The notes under the pieces are model-generated. The model had not been told where the DNA came from. It did not search any database and worked only from the letters and a program-made list of their open reading frames with translations. DNA of 64,000 nt, taken from assembly GCF_030818545.1 (NCBI RefSeq), contig NZ_JAUTAH010000001.1, positions 1,741,001-1,805,000 on the forward strand. Reading direction: 5' to 3'. Source of the DNA: Brevundimonas sp. SORGH_AS_0993. GTDB lineage: Bacteria; Pseudomonadota; Alphaproteobacteria; Caulobacterales; Caulobacteraceae. The translations under genes were made by a program, and so were the position numbers. Shown here in pieces: positions 16,763 to 26,286 of the stretch. How positions within the stretch are numbered: the first letter of the stretch is position 1; each line of letters starts with the position of its first letter.

Positions 16763-17746
16763 TCAACCGCCGTTCTTCATCAGGTCGATGATGTTCAGGA
16801 TCGCCGGACCCAGGATGACGATGAACAGGACCGGCAGGAAGAACAGGATCATCGGCACCGTCAGTTGGGCCGGCAGGGCGGCGGCCTTCTTCTCGGCCGC
16901 CGACAGGCGCAGATCGCGGTTCTCCTTGGCCATGACCCGCAGGGCCGCGGACAGCGGCGTGCCATAGACATCGGCCTGGGTCATGGCCGTGACGACGCCC
17001 TTCACGCCCGGATGGTTGGTGCGCTTGCCCAGGTTCTCATAGGCCATGCGACGGTCGGGCAGATAGCTGAGCTCGGCCGACAGCAGCGACAGTTCCTCGG
17101 CCAGGTCGATGGAGGTGCTGCCGATCTCCTGGCTGACCTTGGCGATGGCCGCCTCGATCGACATCCCCGCCTCGACACAGATCAGCAGCAGGTCCAGCGC
17201 GTCGGGAAACGCCTGCATGATGGAGGCGCGGCGCTTGTCGATGCGGTTCTTCAGATAGATGTTCGGCGCATAGAAACCGCCCAGCGCCGCCGCGAAACAG
17301 AGCGTGAGCTTGTTCATCGTGGGCCAGTCCACGACCTTGATCACGAACATGTAGAAGACCGCCACCGCCATCGCGACGAAGGGCGAGGCGAAGCGGAAGA
17401 AATAGAAGGTCGTCAGCGGCCCCGGCCCGCGCAGGCCGGCCTGCACCATCTGATCGGCGACCTTGGGGTCTTCCAGCAGCTTGGTCAGGTTCAGCTGGTC
17501 CACGACCCGCTTCTTGAACCCTTCGTCGGTGTGACGCAGCGCGCCCTGCGCCCCGGTGGCGATGGCCGCGCGCGAGCGGCGCTTCAGGTCGTCTCGGCGT
17601 TCCGCGACCGCCTTCATCCGCTTGTCCAGGCTGGCGCCGCGCGACATGGCCGACAGCAGGGTCAGGGCGGTGGCGAAGACCAGAACCCCCACGCCGATGC
17701 TGAGCAGGTTCTGCGGATCGATGATGAAGCGAACGAAGCCTTCCAT
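16763..17746 (-). CDS. tadC: Tad pilus inner-membrane protein TadC (CpaH)
   Basis: GspF-type platform protein of the Tad/Flp pilus machine, 327 residues. An N-terminal helix (about 12-33), a cytoplasmic basic region, a paired helix near 122-165, the GspF core (SIMQAFPDALDLLLICVEAGMSIEAAIAKVSQEIG) and a terminal helix pair LTVPMILFFLPVLFIVILGPAIL are visible. It is the last gene of the cpa cluster, 10 bases after tadB, and presumably pairs with TadB beneath the ATPase. Confidence 0.94.
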   Translation of the reverse strand: MEGFVRFIIDPQNLLSIGVGVLVFATALTLLSAMSRGASLDKRMKAVAERRDDLKRRSRAAIATGAQGALRHTDEGFKKRVVDQLNLTKLLEDPKVADQMVQAGLRGPGPLTTFYFFRFASPFVAMAVAVFYMFVIKVVDWPTMNKLTLCFAAALGGFYAPNIYLKNRIDKRRASIMQAFPDALDLLLICVEAGMSIEAAIAKVSQEIGSTSIDLAEELSLLSAELSYLPDRRMAYENLGKRTNHPGVKGVVTAMTQADVYGTPLSAALRVMAKENRDLRLSAAEKKAAALPAQLTVPMILFFLPVLFIVILGPAILNIIDLMKNGG

Positions 17747-17756
17747 GGTCCGCCCC

Positions 17757-18737
17757 TCAGATCTTGAACGAAATCATGCGCTTCATCACGAAGACGCCGG
17801 TGCCCATCAGCGTCGCCGCCAACAGCAGCAGGAAGTTGCCGCGATAATCGGTGAACAGCGGCATCATATAGGCGGGGCTCAGGAACATGACGGCGGTCAT
17901 GACGACCGGCGGCAGGCTGGCGATGATGCCGGCCGAGGCCAGAGCTTCGGACGACAGGGCCTTGATCTTTTCGCCCATCATCCGCCGCGCGCGCAGCACG
18001 GTCGACAGATTGGCCAGCGCCTCGGCCAGGTTGCCGCCCGTCTTCTGCTGGATGGCGATGACGATGGTGAAGAAGCGCAGCTCGGGCGTCGGAATGCGCT
18101 GGAACATCTTGTCCAGCGCCTGTTCCAGCGTCAGGCCGACGGCCAGGCCCTCGCTCAGGGTCTTGAACTCCGGCCCCAGGGGCGCGGGGCTCTCGCGGCC
18201 GATGATCTTGAAGCATTCGTGGACCGGCAGGCCCGATTTGATGCCGCGCACGATCACGTCGATGGCGTTGGGGAACTCCAGCGAGAACTTCTTCATCCGC
18301 TGCTTGCCCAGGAAGCCGACGACCCAGCGCGGCAGGCCCAGGCCGACGATCAGGCCGACGCCCAGGGCCAGGAGGATGTGCAGGCCGAACACGGCGACGC
18401 CGGCGAAGGCGATCACACCGGCGACGGCGCTGATGATATGGAAGGCGCGCGGGCTGGTGTTCAGCCCCGCCTGCTGCAGGCGCGAGGCCATGCTGGTGCG
18501 GGCCTTGCGTTCGCGGCGATCCACCTCCTGCAATTGCAGCATGATCTGTTTGCGGCGCGCCTCTGGCGTGTTGGACGCCGCCGTCGCCGCCTTGCCCGCC
18601 AGGGCGGACTTCTTGCCCTCGCCCAGGCTTTGGGCGCGCTTGACCGCCTGGGCCGAGGAATCGTCTCCGCCGACGAAGACCCAGCCCAGGCCGCCGATGG
18701 TGATGAAGGCCAGAACGGCGGCGAGAATGGGCAGCAT
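17757..18737 (-). CDS. tadB: Tad pilus inner-membrane protein TadB (CpaG)
   Basis: Second GspF-family platform protein, 326 residues: N-terminal helix (about 1-20), cytoplasmic Lys/Arg-rich segment, helix pair near 105-140, the F-domain core (EFPNAIDVIVRGIKSGLPVHECFKII, then VGLTLEQALDKMFQRIPTPELRFF and QQKTGGNLAEALANLS) and two C-terminal helices. It is 5 bases from cpaF and 10 from tadC, typical of tight translational linkage in this operon. Confidence 0.94.
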   Translation of the reverse strand: MLPILAAVLAFITIGGLGWVFVGGDDSSAQAVKRAQSLGEGKKSALAGKAATAASNTPEARRKQIMLQLQEVDRRERKARTSMASRLQQAGLNTSPRAFHIISAVAGVIAFAGVAVFGLHILLALGVGLIVGLGLPRWVVGFLGKQRMKKFSLEFPNAIDVIVRGIKSGLPVHECFKIIGRESPAPLGPEFKTLSEGLAVGLTLEQALDKMFQRIPTPELRFFTIVIAIQQKTGGNLAEALANLSTVLRARRMMGEKIKALSSEALASAGIIASLPPVVMTAVMFLSPAYMMPLFTDYRGNFLLLLAATLMGTGVFVMKRMISFKI

Positions 18738-18742
18738 CGTCC

Positions 18743-20374
18743 TTACTCCGCCGCGTCCAGGGCTTCGGCCAGCTCGCGCTCCAGCCCATAGTAGCGGGCG
18801 CGGTCCCAGAAGCGGGGCCGGGCGATGCCGGTCGAGCGGTGACGGCCGACGACCTTGCCGTGTTCGTCCTCGCCGGTGATGTCGTAAAGGAACAGATCCT
18901 GGGTCACGATCACATCGCCCTCCAGCCCCACGACCTCGGTGATGTGGGTGATGCGACGCGAACCGTCGCGCAGACGGGCGGCCTGGACGATGACGTCGAC
19001 GGAGCCGACGATCATCTCGCGGATGGTCTTGGACGGCAGGCCGTAGCCGCCCATGGTGATCATGGACTCCATACGGGCCAGGGCCTCGCGCGGGCTGTTG
19101 GCGTGCAGGGTGCCCATGGAGCCGTCGTGGCCGGTGTTCATCGCCTGCAGCAGGTCGAAGGCTTCGGGTCCGCGCACTTCGCCGACGATTATGCGTTCGG
19201 GGCGCATCCGCAGACAGTTCTTGATCAGATCGCGCATGGTGATCTGACCCTGGCCCTCCAGGTTCGGCGGCCGGGTTTCCAGACGCACGACGTGCGGCTG
19301 CTGCAGCTGCAGTTCGGCGGCGTCCTCGCAGGTGATGACGCGCTCGGTCGGGTCGATGAAGGCCGTCAGGGTGTTGAGCAGCGTCGTCTTGCCCGAACCC
19401 GTGCCGCCCGAGATGACCAGATTGCAGCGCGACGCGCCGATGACGCCCAGGACGCGCGCGCCCTCGGGGCTGATGGAGGCGAACTCCACCAGGTTCTTCA
19501 TCGTCAGCTTGTCTTTCTTGAACTTCCGGATCGTCAGCGTCGGGCCGTCGATGGCCAGAGGCGGGGCGATGACGTTGACGCGCGAACCGTCGGGCAGGCG
19601 GGCGTCGCAGATCGGGCTGGATTCGTCGACGCGGCGGCCGACCTGGGACACGATCCGCTGGCAGATGTTCATCAGCTGGGTGTTGTCGCGGAAGCGAACA
19701 TTGGTCAGCTGGACCTTGCCCCCCACTTCGATGAAGACCCGACCGGCGCCGTTGACCATGATGTCGGCGATGTCGTCGCGCGCCAGCAGCGGTTCCAGCG
19801 GACCATAGCCCAGCACGTCGTTGACGATGTCCTGGACCAGATGCTCCTGTTCGGCGACCGACATGGAGACGTTCTTGATCGCCACCAGTTCGGCGACGAT
19901 GTCGCGGATTTCCTCGGACGCCGCCTTCTGGTCCAGATGCGCCAGCTGGGCCAGGTCGATGGTGTTCATCAACGCATTGAAGATGATGCTCTTCGTGGCG
20001 TGATAATAGTCGCTCTGCTCCCGGACGATCTCGGCGACCGCCTGGGCCTTCTTCAACTGCTCCAGACCGGCCGTGGGCTTGGGGCCGGAGGCCGAAGGCT
20101 TGGCCTGGCGCGGGACTTCGGGCGCCGGCTTGGGCCGCGAAGCCAGGGCGTCCAGACGGTCGGCGGCCGCAGGCGGGGTCCTGGCCGCATCCGCGTTGCG
20201 TCCGAAGACCTGGGCGGCGCCGTCCAGATCGTCGAAATCGGAGCCGGGCGCGCCTGCGGGCGCGGCCTGAAACACCGACACCGTCTCGACGCCCGGCGAG
20301 GGCGACGCCGGGGTCGGGGCCGGGGCGAAGGACGGGGCCGATCCGCCGGGCTGGGCTGTGCGTTTGCCGAACAC
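18743..20374 (-). CDS. cpaF: Tad pilus assembly ATPase CpaF (TadA)
   Basis: Hexameric secretion ATPase that powers Flp pilus assembly and probably retraction. The 543-residue protein has a Pro/Ala-rich leader (1-100), the N-terminal domain with [23 protein letters not shown] (189-211), Walker [10 protein letters not shown] (323-331), an Asp box around CEDAAELQL (349-357), Walker B-like RIIVGEVRG (394-402) and His box [13 protein letters not shown] (415-427). It is 4 bases after cpaE. Confidence 0.96.
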   Translation of the reverse strand: MFGKRTAQPGGSAPSFAPAPTPASPSPGVETVSVFQAAPAGAPGSDFDDLDGAAQVFGRNADAARTPPAAADRLDALASRPKPAPEVPRQAKPSASGPKPTAGLEQLKKAQAVAEIVREQSDYYHATKSIIFNALMNTIDLAQLAHLDQKAASEEIRDIVAELVAIKNVSMSVAEQEHLVQDIVNDVLGYGPLEPLLARDDIADIMVNGAGRVFIEVGGKVQLTNVRFRDNTQLMNICQRIVSQVGRRVDESSPICDARLPDGSRVNVIAPPLAIDGPTLTIRKFKKDKLTMKNLVEFASISPEGARVLGVIGASRCNLVISGGTGSGKTTLLNTLTAFIDPTERVITCEDAAELQLQQPHVVRLETRPPNLEGQGQITMRDLIKNCLRMRPERIIVGEVRGPEAFDLLQAMNTGHDGSMGTLHANSPREALARMESMITMGGYGLPSKTIREMIVGSVDVIVQAARLRDGSRRITHITEVVGLEGDVIVTQDLFLYDITGEDEHGKVVGRHRSTGIARPRFWDRARYYGLERELAEALDAAE

Positions 20375-20378
20375 CCGC

Positions 20379-21923
20379 TCAGCGCTTCTTCGTCAGGGCC
20401 GCGAACAGCGACCTGGATTCGCCGGCCGGCCTGGCCGCCTTGGGCGCCTTGCCCGCCCTGGCCTTGGGGTTGGCCGCGACCGGCAGTTCGCGCCGCGACA
20501 CGATCTGGGCCAGGGTCTGGAACGCCTCGGCGGACTTGGTCTTGGCGCCGGCGTCCAGGATCATCTGGCCGTTGTTGGCGGCCGAACCGAAGGTCTTGGC
20601 GTCGAACGGAATGACCAGGCTGGGGTGCACGCCCAGGGCCGCGCCGAAATCCTTGGCCGGGATTTCGGGACGGCCGGGCACGCCCACCTGGTTCAGCACC
20701 AGGCGGGGCGGCGCGTCGTTCGGACGGCCGTGCCGGATCAGGTCGATCATGTTCTTGGCGTTGCGCAGGGACGCCAGGTCCGGCGTCGCCACCACCACCA
20801 CCTCGTCGGCGCTGATCAGGATGCGGCGCATCCAGGGCGACCACAGGTGGGGCAGGTCCAGAACCACGAACGGCGCGGTGGAGCGGATGCGGGTCGTGAC
20901 CTCCTCGAACGCCTCGGTCGAGATGTCCCAGTCCGTGTCCAGACTGGCGGGCGCGGCGAACAGGCTCAGCTTGTCCGTGCAGCGGATCATCATCCGATCC
21001 AGCAGGGTCGAGTCCAGCCGGTCGGGCTGGCCCAGGGCGTCGGCGACCCCGTTCAGCGGATCCTGGTTGAAGTCCAGGCCGGCGGTGCCGAACGGCAGGT
21101 CGTAGTCGACGATCACCGTATTGGCGCCGATCTTCTCGGAGATGGCGTAGGCGGTGTTGTGCGCCACGGCCGAGGCGCCGGCCCCGCCGCGCGCGCCGAC
21201 GAAGGCGATCGACCGGCCGACGAAGGGCTGGGCCGGGTCGTTGAACAGGCCGCCGATGGCCGCGATCAGCTGCAGCGGCTGCAGCGGCGCGACCAGATAC
21301 TCGCTGACCCCGCGCCGCATCAGTTCGCGGAACAGCAGGATGTCGTTGGTCCGGCCGATGACGATGACCTTGGTGCCCGCATCGCAGACCTCGGCCAGGG
21401 TGTCGATCTCGGCCAGCAGGCCGTGCGGATCGAGCAGGCATTCGACGATGATCAGGGGCGGGGTCGGCTCGTGCCGATAAGCCTCCACGGCGGCGGCGAC
21501 GCCGCCCACGCGAATCTGGGTCGTGGCGCGCGACAGACGACGATCCTGGGCCGCGCGCTCGGCCGAGGCCAGGGTGTCCTGACGTTCGGCGAAGACGTGG
21601 ATGGCGATGCGCGGCACCGACACCTCGCCGATGGCGCCCACCGGCGCCAGGCCCGTTTCGCCCACCACGGCGGGGGGCATGGTTTCGATCTCGGGCGCGG
21701 CGATGAGGCCGGCGTCGGCCAGACCGGCCTGAGCCTGGGCCACGACGTCGCCGACCGGATTATAGATTTCGGTCGGCGCCGCAGGCCCGTCGGACAAGGG
21801 GCCGGAGCCGAAGGGCGCCGGGGCGACTGCGGCGCGATCCTGCGGCGGCGCGTCAAACGTCATCTCCGCATCGAACGGATCGTCGAAGGCTTCGAAGGGG
21901 CGAGGAGCGTGGGCTGGAGTCAT
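20379..21923 (-). CDS. cpaE: Pilus assembly protein CpaE (TadZ), ParA-like
   Basis: Polar localisation factor of the Tad system, MinD/ParA superfamily. The 514 residues comprise an acidic leader, a degenerate receiver-like domain (about 105-225, with VIVIGRTNDILLFRELMRRGVSEYLVAP features) and the ATPase domain, whose Walker A is deviant: GARGGAGAS at 243-251 lacks the usual GK[TS] lysine. This lysine loss is frequent in CpaE/TadZ proteins, so it may not mean inactivity. It sits directly before cpaF, and PodJ in the same window is the polar recruiter of this protein in Caulobacter. Confidence 0.93.
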   Translation of the reverse strand: MTPAHAPRPFEAFDDPFDAEMTFDAPPQDRAAVAPAPFGSGPLSDGPAAPTEIYNPVGDVVAQAQAGLADAGLIAAPEIETMPPAVVGETGLAPVGAIGEVSVPRIAIHVFAERQDTLASAERAAQDRRLSRATTQIRVGGVAAAVEAYRHEPTPPLIIVECLLDPHGLLAEIDTLAEVCDAGTKVIVIGRTNDILLFRELMRRGVSEYLVAPLQPLQLIAAIGGLFNDPAQPFVGRSIAFVGARGGAGASAVAHNTAYAISEKIGANTVIVDYDLPFGTAGLDFNQDPLNGVADALGQPDRLDSTLLDRMMIRCTDKLSLFAAPASLDTDWDISTEAFEEVTTRIRSTAPFVVLDLPHLWSPWMRRILISADEVVVVATPDLASLRNAKNMIDLIRHGRPNDAPPRLVLNQVGVPGRPEIPAKDFGAALGVHPSLVIPFDAKTFGSAANNGQMILDAGAKTKSAEAFQTLAQIVSRRELPVAANPKARAGKAPKAARPAGESRSLFAALTKKR

Positions 21924-21926
21924 GGC

Positions 21927-22604
21927 TTAGTTCACCGCCCGAGAAACGACCGAGTCGCGGACAAGCTGTTCACGGTCGGCCGAGGTCGACTTGCCGGCGC
22001 GGTACAGGTCGAACACCACCGTGCGGCGCGCCGCCGACGCGGGCGTCATGGCGCGCGGCGCCTGAATGTCGCGCGGGTCGGCGATCTGTGCGGCCAGGTT
22101 GGCCGTCACCGCGCAGCCGAAGTTCGAGGCCGACTGGTTGTCGCCGGTCCGACCCAGGTTGCCCCAGGCCGTGCCGCATTGCGGCACGACGGCGCGCACC
22201 GTCTGATAGCCGGCCAGGACCGGCGCCCTGGGATCGGGGGCGGCGTAGCTGACCAGCTGAAGGCGCTCCGTCGGCACGCCCAGGTTCGCCAGGGCGTTGC
22301 GGACATCGTAGGCGGCCTTCAACGCGACCGGGTCTTCGCCCGCCGGCGCCTCGACGACCAGGGCGGCGTCCGCGCCCGCGCGCCAGCGACCGACCAAAGC
22401 CTCCAGCGCCGCCCGCTGATTGGGCGAAAGGCCGGTGTCGTGCACGGCCAGGGCGATGCGATCCAGATCCGGCTCGACCTGAAGCTGGTAACGCGCCGTC
22501 GGCGTCAGGGGCGGTTCACCGCCCAGGCTGGCGGGGCCGCCGACGCAGGCGCCCAGCGTCAGGGCGCCGGTGGTCAGAAGAGCGGCAATCAGGGTGCGTG
22601 TCAT
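21927..22604 (-). CDS. cpaD: Pilus assembly lipoprotein CpaD
   Basis: Outer-membrane lipoprotein that supports the CpaC secretin. The 225-residue protein has a lipoprotein signal with lipobox LGAC (Cys at about residue 20), the CpaD-typical PTARYQLQVEPDLDRIAL region, a RVVxPQCGTAWGNLG-like cysteine segment and SNFGCAVTANLAAQIADPRD. The frame is open upstream of 22604 only as an antisense shadow of cpaC. It is 5 bases after cpaC. Confidence 0.93.
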   Translation of the reverse strand: MTRTLIAALLTTGALTLGACVGGPASLGGEPPLTPTARYQLQVEPDLDRIALAVHDTGLSPNQRAALEALVGRWRAGADAALVVEAPAGEDPVALKAAYDVRNALANLGVPTERLQLVSYAAPDPRAPVLAGYQTVRAVVPQCGTAWGNLGRTGDNQSASNFGCAVTANLAAQIADPRDIQAPRAMTPASAARRTVVFDLYRAGKSTSADREQLVRDSVVSRAVN

Positions 22605-22609
22605 GGCGC

Positions 22610-24154
22610 TTACTCGATCACATAGCCGACGGAACCGGCCGGAGCCGTCTTCGGCAGGCCGTAAACCTGGTTCAGTTGTCCGAAGAAGATCGTCTGGGAG
22701 TCGGTTGCGATACGCAGACCGTCGGCCGGCGTCTGCAGGCGCGACGGCGCGGTCGGACTGACCAGATAGGGTTCGACGATGACCACCAGCTCCGTTTCGC
22801 CCATCAGATAGTCCCGCGACCGGAACAACTGCCCCAGGACGGGCAGGTTGGTGACGCCGGGCAGGGCGTCCACGGTCTGACGGCTGTTTTCCTGGAGCAG
22901 GCCGGCGATCATCATCGATCCGCCGGAGGGGATTTCGATGGTGTTTTCGCTGCGGCGGACCGTCAGGCCCGGCAGGGTTATCGACGACGCCGTGCCCGCG
23001 CCGATGGTCAGGCCGCCCTGGGAAGCCAGTTCCGAAACCTCGACCTTGACCTGCAGGCTGATGCGCCCGCCCGACAGGACCACCGGGCGGAAGGACAGGG
23101 CGACGCCGTAAGGCTTGTACTGAACCGTGATCTGGCCCTGAGAGTCGCGGCTGGCCGGCACGGGGAACTCCCCCCCGGCCAGGAAGCTGGCGGCCTCGCC
23201 GTTCACCGACGTCAGATTGGGTTCGGCGAGCGTGCGCAGCAGGCCGACCCGCTCGAACGCCTTCAGCGTGGCCTCGCCCTTGTTGAGGCCGTCGGAGCCA
23301 GGCCCCGTGCCCGGCTGGGCCGTATCCCAGTTGGCGGCGTCCTGCGGCCCGTTGACCGTGACAGGACATAGCGCCCCGGCCGGCCACCCCGGCCCGGTGC
23401 ACGGCGCCTGCATCTGATAGTTCTTGGTCGTGTCGATCGAGGTTCCAGCGCTAAGGCCGCCCAGAAGCGCGCCGTTCACGCCCCAGGTCGCGGCGTTGCC
23501 CAAAAGCCATTGCGCGTCGCCCAGCCTTCCGACCACCGCCGAGGTGTTGAAACCCAGCTGCTTGATGGCGTTGCGCTGAACCTCGACCACGCGGACCTTC
23601 AGCGTGACCTGGTCCGACCCCGGCACGGTGATCAGGTTCATCACCTTCTCGGGGGCCGAGACGAAGGCGCCGGCGACGCGGGCCGCCTGGGTCGAATCGG
23701 ACGGGGACTCGGCCGTTCCGGTCAGGATGACGCTGTCGTTGACGGCTTCGGCCCGGATGGCGCCGCTGGGAAACAAACGATTCAGGGTGTCCTGCAGGGC
23801 GCTGACGCCCGCATCGACGCGGATGCGCAGGGTCAGGATCGTGCGGCCGGCGGCGTCCAGGAAGACGGCGTCCGTCTCTCCCGGCGCGATGCCGATCACG
23901 GTGATGCGGCGCGGCGAATGCAGCATAGCCTCGGCCACCTGCGGGTTCGACACGATCACGTCGCGGGCGTCCGCCGGCAGGTCGACCGCGAAGGAGGAGC
24001 CGCGCGGCAGGTTGATCATCTGCGGCGTCGCGCCCATCGCCACGGCTGCGCGGGTCTGGGCCACGGAGGCGGGCGCCAGGGCGCCGGCCGTCAGCAGGGC
24101 GCAGGCCAGGGCGGCGGTCTTTCGCATCATCGGGCGCATCATCGGATTTCTCAT
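22610..24154 (-). CDS. cpaC: Tad pilus secretin CpaC (RcpA)
   Basis: Outer-membrane channel for the Flp pilus. The 514 residues carry a signal peptide (cleavage near VAQ, about 33), the pilus N-domain (PQMINLPRGSSFAVDLP, then VAEAMLHSPRRITVIGI), a BON-like middle (about 115-180) and the secretin core with TLAEPNLTSVNGEAASFLAGGEFP and the signature VLGQLFRSRDYLMGETELVVIV. ATG 24154 overlaps the cpaB TGA (ATGA), supporting this start over the later in-frame methionines. Confidence 0.96.
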   Translation of the reverse strand: MRNPMMRPMMRKTAALACALLTAGALAPASVAQTRAAVAMGATPQMINLPRGSSFAVDLPADARDVIVSNPQVAEAMLHSPRRITVIGIAPGETDAVFLDAAGRTILTLRIRVDAGVSALQDTLNRLFPSGAIRAEAVNDSVILTGTAESPSDSTQAARVAGAFVSAPEKVMNLITVPGSDQVTLKVRVVEVQRNAIKQLGFNTSAVVGRLGDAQWLLGNAATWGVNGALLGGLSAGTSIDTTKNYQMQAPCTGPGWPAGALCPVTVNGPQDAANWDTAQPGTGPGSDGLNKGEATLKAFERVGLLRTLAEPNLTSVNGEAASFLAGGEFPVPASRDSQGQITVQYKPYGVALSFRPVVLSGGRISLQVKVEVSELASQGGLTIGAGTASSITLPGLTVRRSENTIEIPSGGSMMIAGLLQENSRQTVDALPGVTNLPVLGQLFRSRDYLMGETELVVIVEPYLVSPTAPSRLQTPADGLRIATDSQTIFFGQLNQVYGLPKTAPAGSVGYVIE

Positions 24155-25071
24155 GGCGTCACCACCACCTCGGGCGCGCCGCCGCGATAGATGCGGACCG
24201 AACGCGGCGCGGACGCATCGGCCGCGCCGCGGCCGACCGATCCGGACGGTCCGCCGGTGTCGGCGTAGGAGCGCAGGGACAAGGACAGTTCGCCTTCCGA
24301 CTTGGCCTTGGCCAGAAGCTCGGCGTCCTGCGGGCGGACCTCGAGGGTCGCGGTGGCCCCGACCACCGACTGGGCGTCGGGACCGGCGCGGGTGGTCTGG
24401 TCGATGGCCAGGACCTTGATGTTCTGCATGACCACGTCGGACACGAAGGTCTTCTTGGAGGTTCCGCCGGCGGCGGTGACGGTTTCGATCTCTCGCGTCA
24501 TGACCACATCGACCCGGTCGCCCGGCAGGATGAAGCCCCCGGCCGCCGATTCCACGGTGACGCCGATGGCCATGGCGCGCATGCCCGGCTCCAGATAGGC
24601 GGCCATGTAGCCGCTGTCGCCCGCGCGGACGATCTTGCGCGGCAGGATCGGCTCGCCCGCCAGGATGCGTTCGCGCACCACCGAACCGATATAGTCGGAC
24701 TTCACGCCCGGTCCGGCCAGGTCGGAGGCGGCGCGGGCCATCCGCTGCACGGCGGCGTCGGCCTTGCCCACGGCGTCCGCCGGCTTGGCGTCCTTGGCCG
24801 GCGCGGAGTTGGAGCCGTCGGTGATGAAGGCGGGATCGACCTCGTCGATGGGCCAGTCCTTCCACTGAAGATCGGCCTCGGTCAGGCGCTTGCCCGGCGT
24901 CAAATCGGCGTTCGCCACCAGAACGCGGGTCATGGGCCTGTTCTCGACGGGCGCGGCCGCGGCGGGCGCCGCGGGCCGATGCGACGAGGAGACCATGGTG
25001 CGAACGACCAGGGCCAGGCCGATGGCGGACACGGCGGCGATGCAGATGACGACGATGCGCGCAGGCTTCAT
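24151..25071 (-). CDS. cpaB: Pilus assembly protein CpaB (RcpC)
   Basis: Periplasmic factor with a SAF domain that stabilises the secretin. The 306-residue protein has one N-terminal anchor helix (about 5-24), then RPMTRVLVANADLTPGKRLTEADLQWKDWP (SAF start), GEPILPRKIVRAGDSGYMAAYLEPGMRAMAI and FILPGDRVDVVMTRE. ATG 25071 is chosen over 25134 because the anchor helix begins there and GGAG lies about 10 bases upstream. Confidence 0.94.
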   Translation of the reverse strand: MKPARIVVICIAAVSAIGLALVVRTMVSSSHRPAAPAAAAPVENRPMTRVLVANADLTPGKRLTEADLQWKDWPIDEVDPAFITDGSNSAPAKDAKPADAVGKADAAVQRMARAASDLAGPGVKSDYIGSVVRERILAGEPILPRKIVRAGDSGYMAAYLEPGMRAMAIGVTVESAAGGFILPGDRVDVVMTREIETVTAAGGTSKKTFVSDVVMQNIKVLAIDQTTRAGPDAQSVVGATATLEVRPQDAELLAKAKSEGELSLSLRSYADTGGPSGSVGRGAADASAPRSVRIYRGGAPEVVVTP

Positions 25072-25127
25072 CCAGAGAGGTCTCCGGCAGGCGTGAAACC
25101 GAGGATGAGTTCCCCCACACCCTACCG

Positions 25128-25154
25128 TTAACAATCATGACGCCAGAGGGTTAA
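25128..25154 (-). promoter_or_regulatory. Paired TTAAC half-sites upstream of cpaB
   Basis: TTAA at 25128-25131 and 25151-25154, each followed by C, lie 57-84 bases before cpaB in the 142-base gap after cpaA. The spacing is not the N7 of a full CtrA box, but CtrA also binds half-sites of the TTAAC type. Suggests a separate promoter for cpaB onward. Confidence 0.35.
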
Positions 25155-25213
25155 CGCTTCCTAAGCGGCCCAGAACGCCGATTCGCCAGCCTTTTTTTTA
25201 AGACGTTGCGGCC

Positions 25214-25732
25214 CTATCGACCGGCGATGTAGGCGACCGCAACACCGCTTTCGGGCAGGGCGATCAGGGCGCCGATGGCGATGGCCACGCCATAGGGAAT
25301 ATCGCCCTTGGGCTGCATCAGGCGGACAATCCAGGCCTGGGACACCAAGGGCGCGATCGCCGGGTAATAGGTCCGCGCGCTCATCAGCAGCAGGCAGAAA
25401 CCGCCGCCGGCCACGCCGGTCCACAAGAGGAACGGCAGCGCGCCGGACACGCCCATCCACAGACAGCCCGCCGCCAGCAGCTTGGCGTCGCCGCCGCCGA
25501 TCCAGTTCAGGGCGAACATGGCCATGCCGACCAGAAGGGCGGCGACGCCGACGCCGACATGCGCCGCAATGTCCATGGGTGCGACGCCGGCCAGCAAGGC
25601 CGCCGGGAAAAACAGGGCGACCAGGGCCAATGAAATCCAGTTTGGAATTTTCATGGTCGTCAGGTCGTTCAGACCGCCGACGATGACGAGCGCCGGAAAC
25701 ATGCCGAGTAGAATGAGCAGAAGAGCGTCCAT
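25214..25732 (-). CDS. cpaA: Prepilin peptidase CpaA (TadV)
   Basis: Inner-membrane aspartic A24 peptidase that trims the Flp prepilin. It has 172 residues and about five helices; the two catalytic aspartates are visible in GGLNDLTTMKIPN (residue 23) and WIGGGDAKLLAAG (about 81). It precedes cpaB and follows the pilin genes, the Caulobacter order pilA-cpaA-cpaB. A final PYGVAIAIGALIALPESG helix is typical. Confidence 0.95.
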   Translation of the reverse strand: MDALLLILLGMFPALVIVGGLNDLTTMKIPNWISLALVALFFPAALLAGVAPMDIAAHVGVGVAALLVGMAMFALNWIGGGDAKLLAAGCLWMGVSGALPFLLWTGVAGGGFCLLLMSARTYYPAIAPLVSQAWIVRLMQPKGDIPYGVAIAIGALIALPESGVAVAYIAGR

Positions 25733-25782
25733 GACCTCGACCTTACCCGGCAGGACTTAAGGTTGGGTTTCCGACAAAGCAA

Positions 25783-25810
25783 AAGGGCCGAAGCGTGCGC
25801 TTCGGCCCTT
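25783..25810 (-). terminator. Terminator after the promoter-distal pilin
   Basis: A perfect 12-bp stem (25783-25794 with 25799-25810) and a 4-base loop, followed on the minus strand by TTTT. The stem sequence is identical to that at 26287-26314. It would end the pilin transcript before cpaA. Confidence 0.9.
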
Positions 25811-25833
25811 GCGTGGACATCGTCCGACGCAGC

Positions 25834-26010
25834 TTACTTGGAAGCCTTGTCCAGGGTCGTGGAGACCTTGGAGAAGGTCTGGTTCAGCTTGCCGCTCATG
25901 GTCGTCAGAATGCCGATCAGGGAGACAGCGACGAGGGCGGCGATCAGGCCGTATTCGATGGCGGTGGCGCCCGATTCGTCGTTGGCGAAGCGAGAGAAAA
26001 ACTGGGTCAT
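25834..26010 (-). CDS. pilA: Flp-family type IVb pilin (first copy)
   Basis: Major-pilin candidate of 58 residues. After a short leader, GATAIEYGLIAALVAVSLIGI shows the Flp signature with Glu and Tyr at +5 and +6 after the prepilin cut at the glycine. ATG 26010 is preferred over 26091: GAGG lies 8 bases upstream and the leader length then fits. It is nearly identical to the second copy at 26336-26512 and is probably a tandem duplicate. Upstream it has its own 276-base control region. Confidence 0.94.
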   Translation of the reverse strand: MTQFFSRFANDESGATAIEYGLIAALVAVSLIGILTTMSGKLNQTFSKVSTTLDKASK

Positions 26011-26151
26011 GGATTGGTCCTCATTCAATATTTCGAAGCGGTTCGATTGGCGGAAGGGAGCCAATGGCCCGACCCCCGAAAGCAAGGCCATACTGCCACG
26101 CTTGTCTTAAAAACTAGTCATGCGGCGTTGTGACGACGTATTAACCAAAAT

Positions 26152-26169
26152 CCGGAGATTAATCTCCGG
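26152..26169. promoter_or_regulatory. 18-base perfect palindrome upstream of the first pilin
   Basis: CCGGAGATT (26152-26160) and AATCTCCGG (26161-26169) form a gapless palindrome about 140 bases before pilA. TTAA occurs at 26107, 26141 and 26159, giving CtrA-type half-sites but no N7 pair. The 325-base gap 26011-26335 otherwise holds this pilin's presumed promoter and, at its far end, the terminator of the other pilin. Confidence 0.5.
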
Positions 26170-26286
26170 TCGATTTCAACATCCAATAGAATGCAGTCTA
26201 GAAATCTTGACGAAGATCACGGAACACAACGCGATCTGATCTCACGTCTATTATGCGTGAACGCCGATGGACGCGCCCCAAAGCAA

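Noticed and set aside
20358..22625. 755-codon plus-strand frame across cpaE and cpaD
   Set aside because: Spans two genes of the cpa operon in the opposite direction; no domain.
25190..25202. T-run as a terminator between cpaA and cpaB
   Set aside because: No hairpin precedes it on the plus strand, and on the minus strand it is an A-run.
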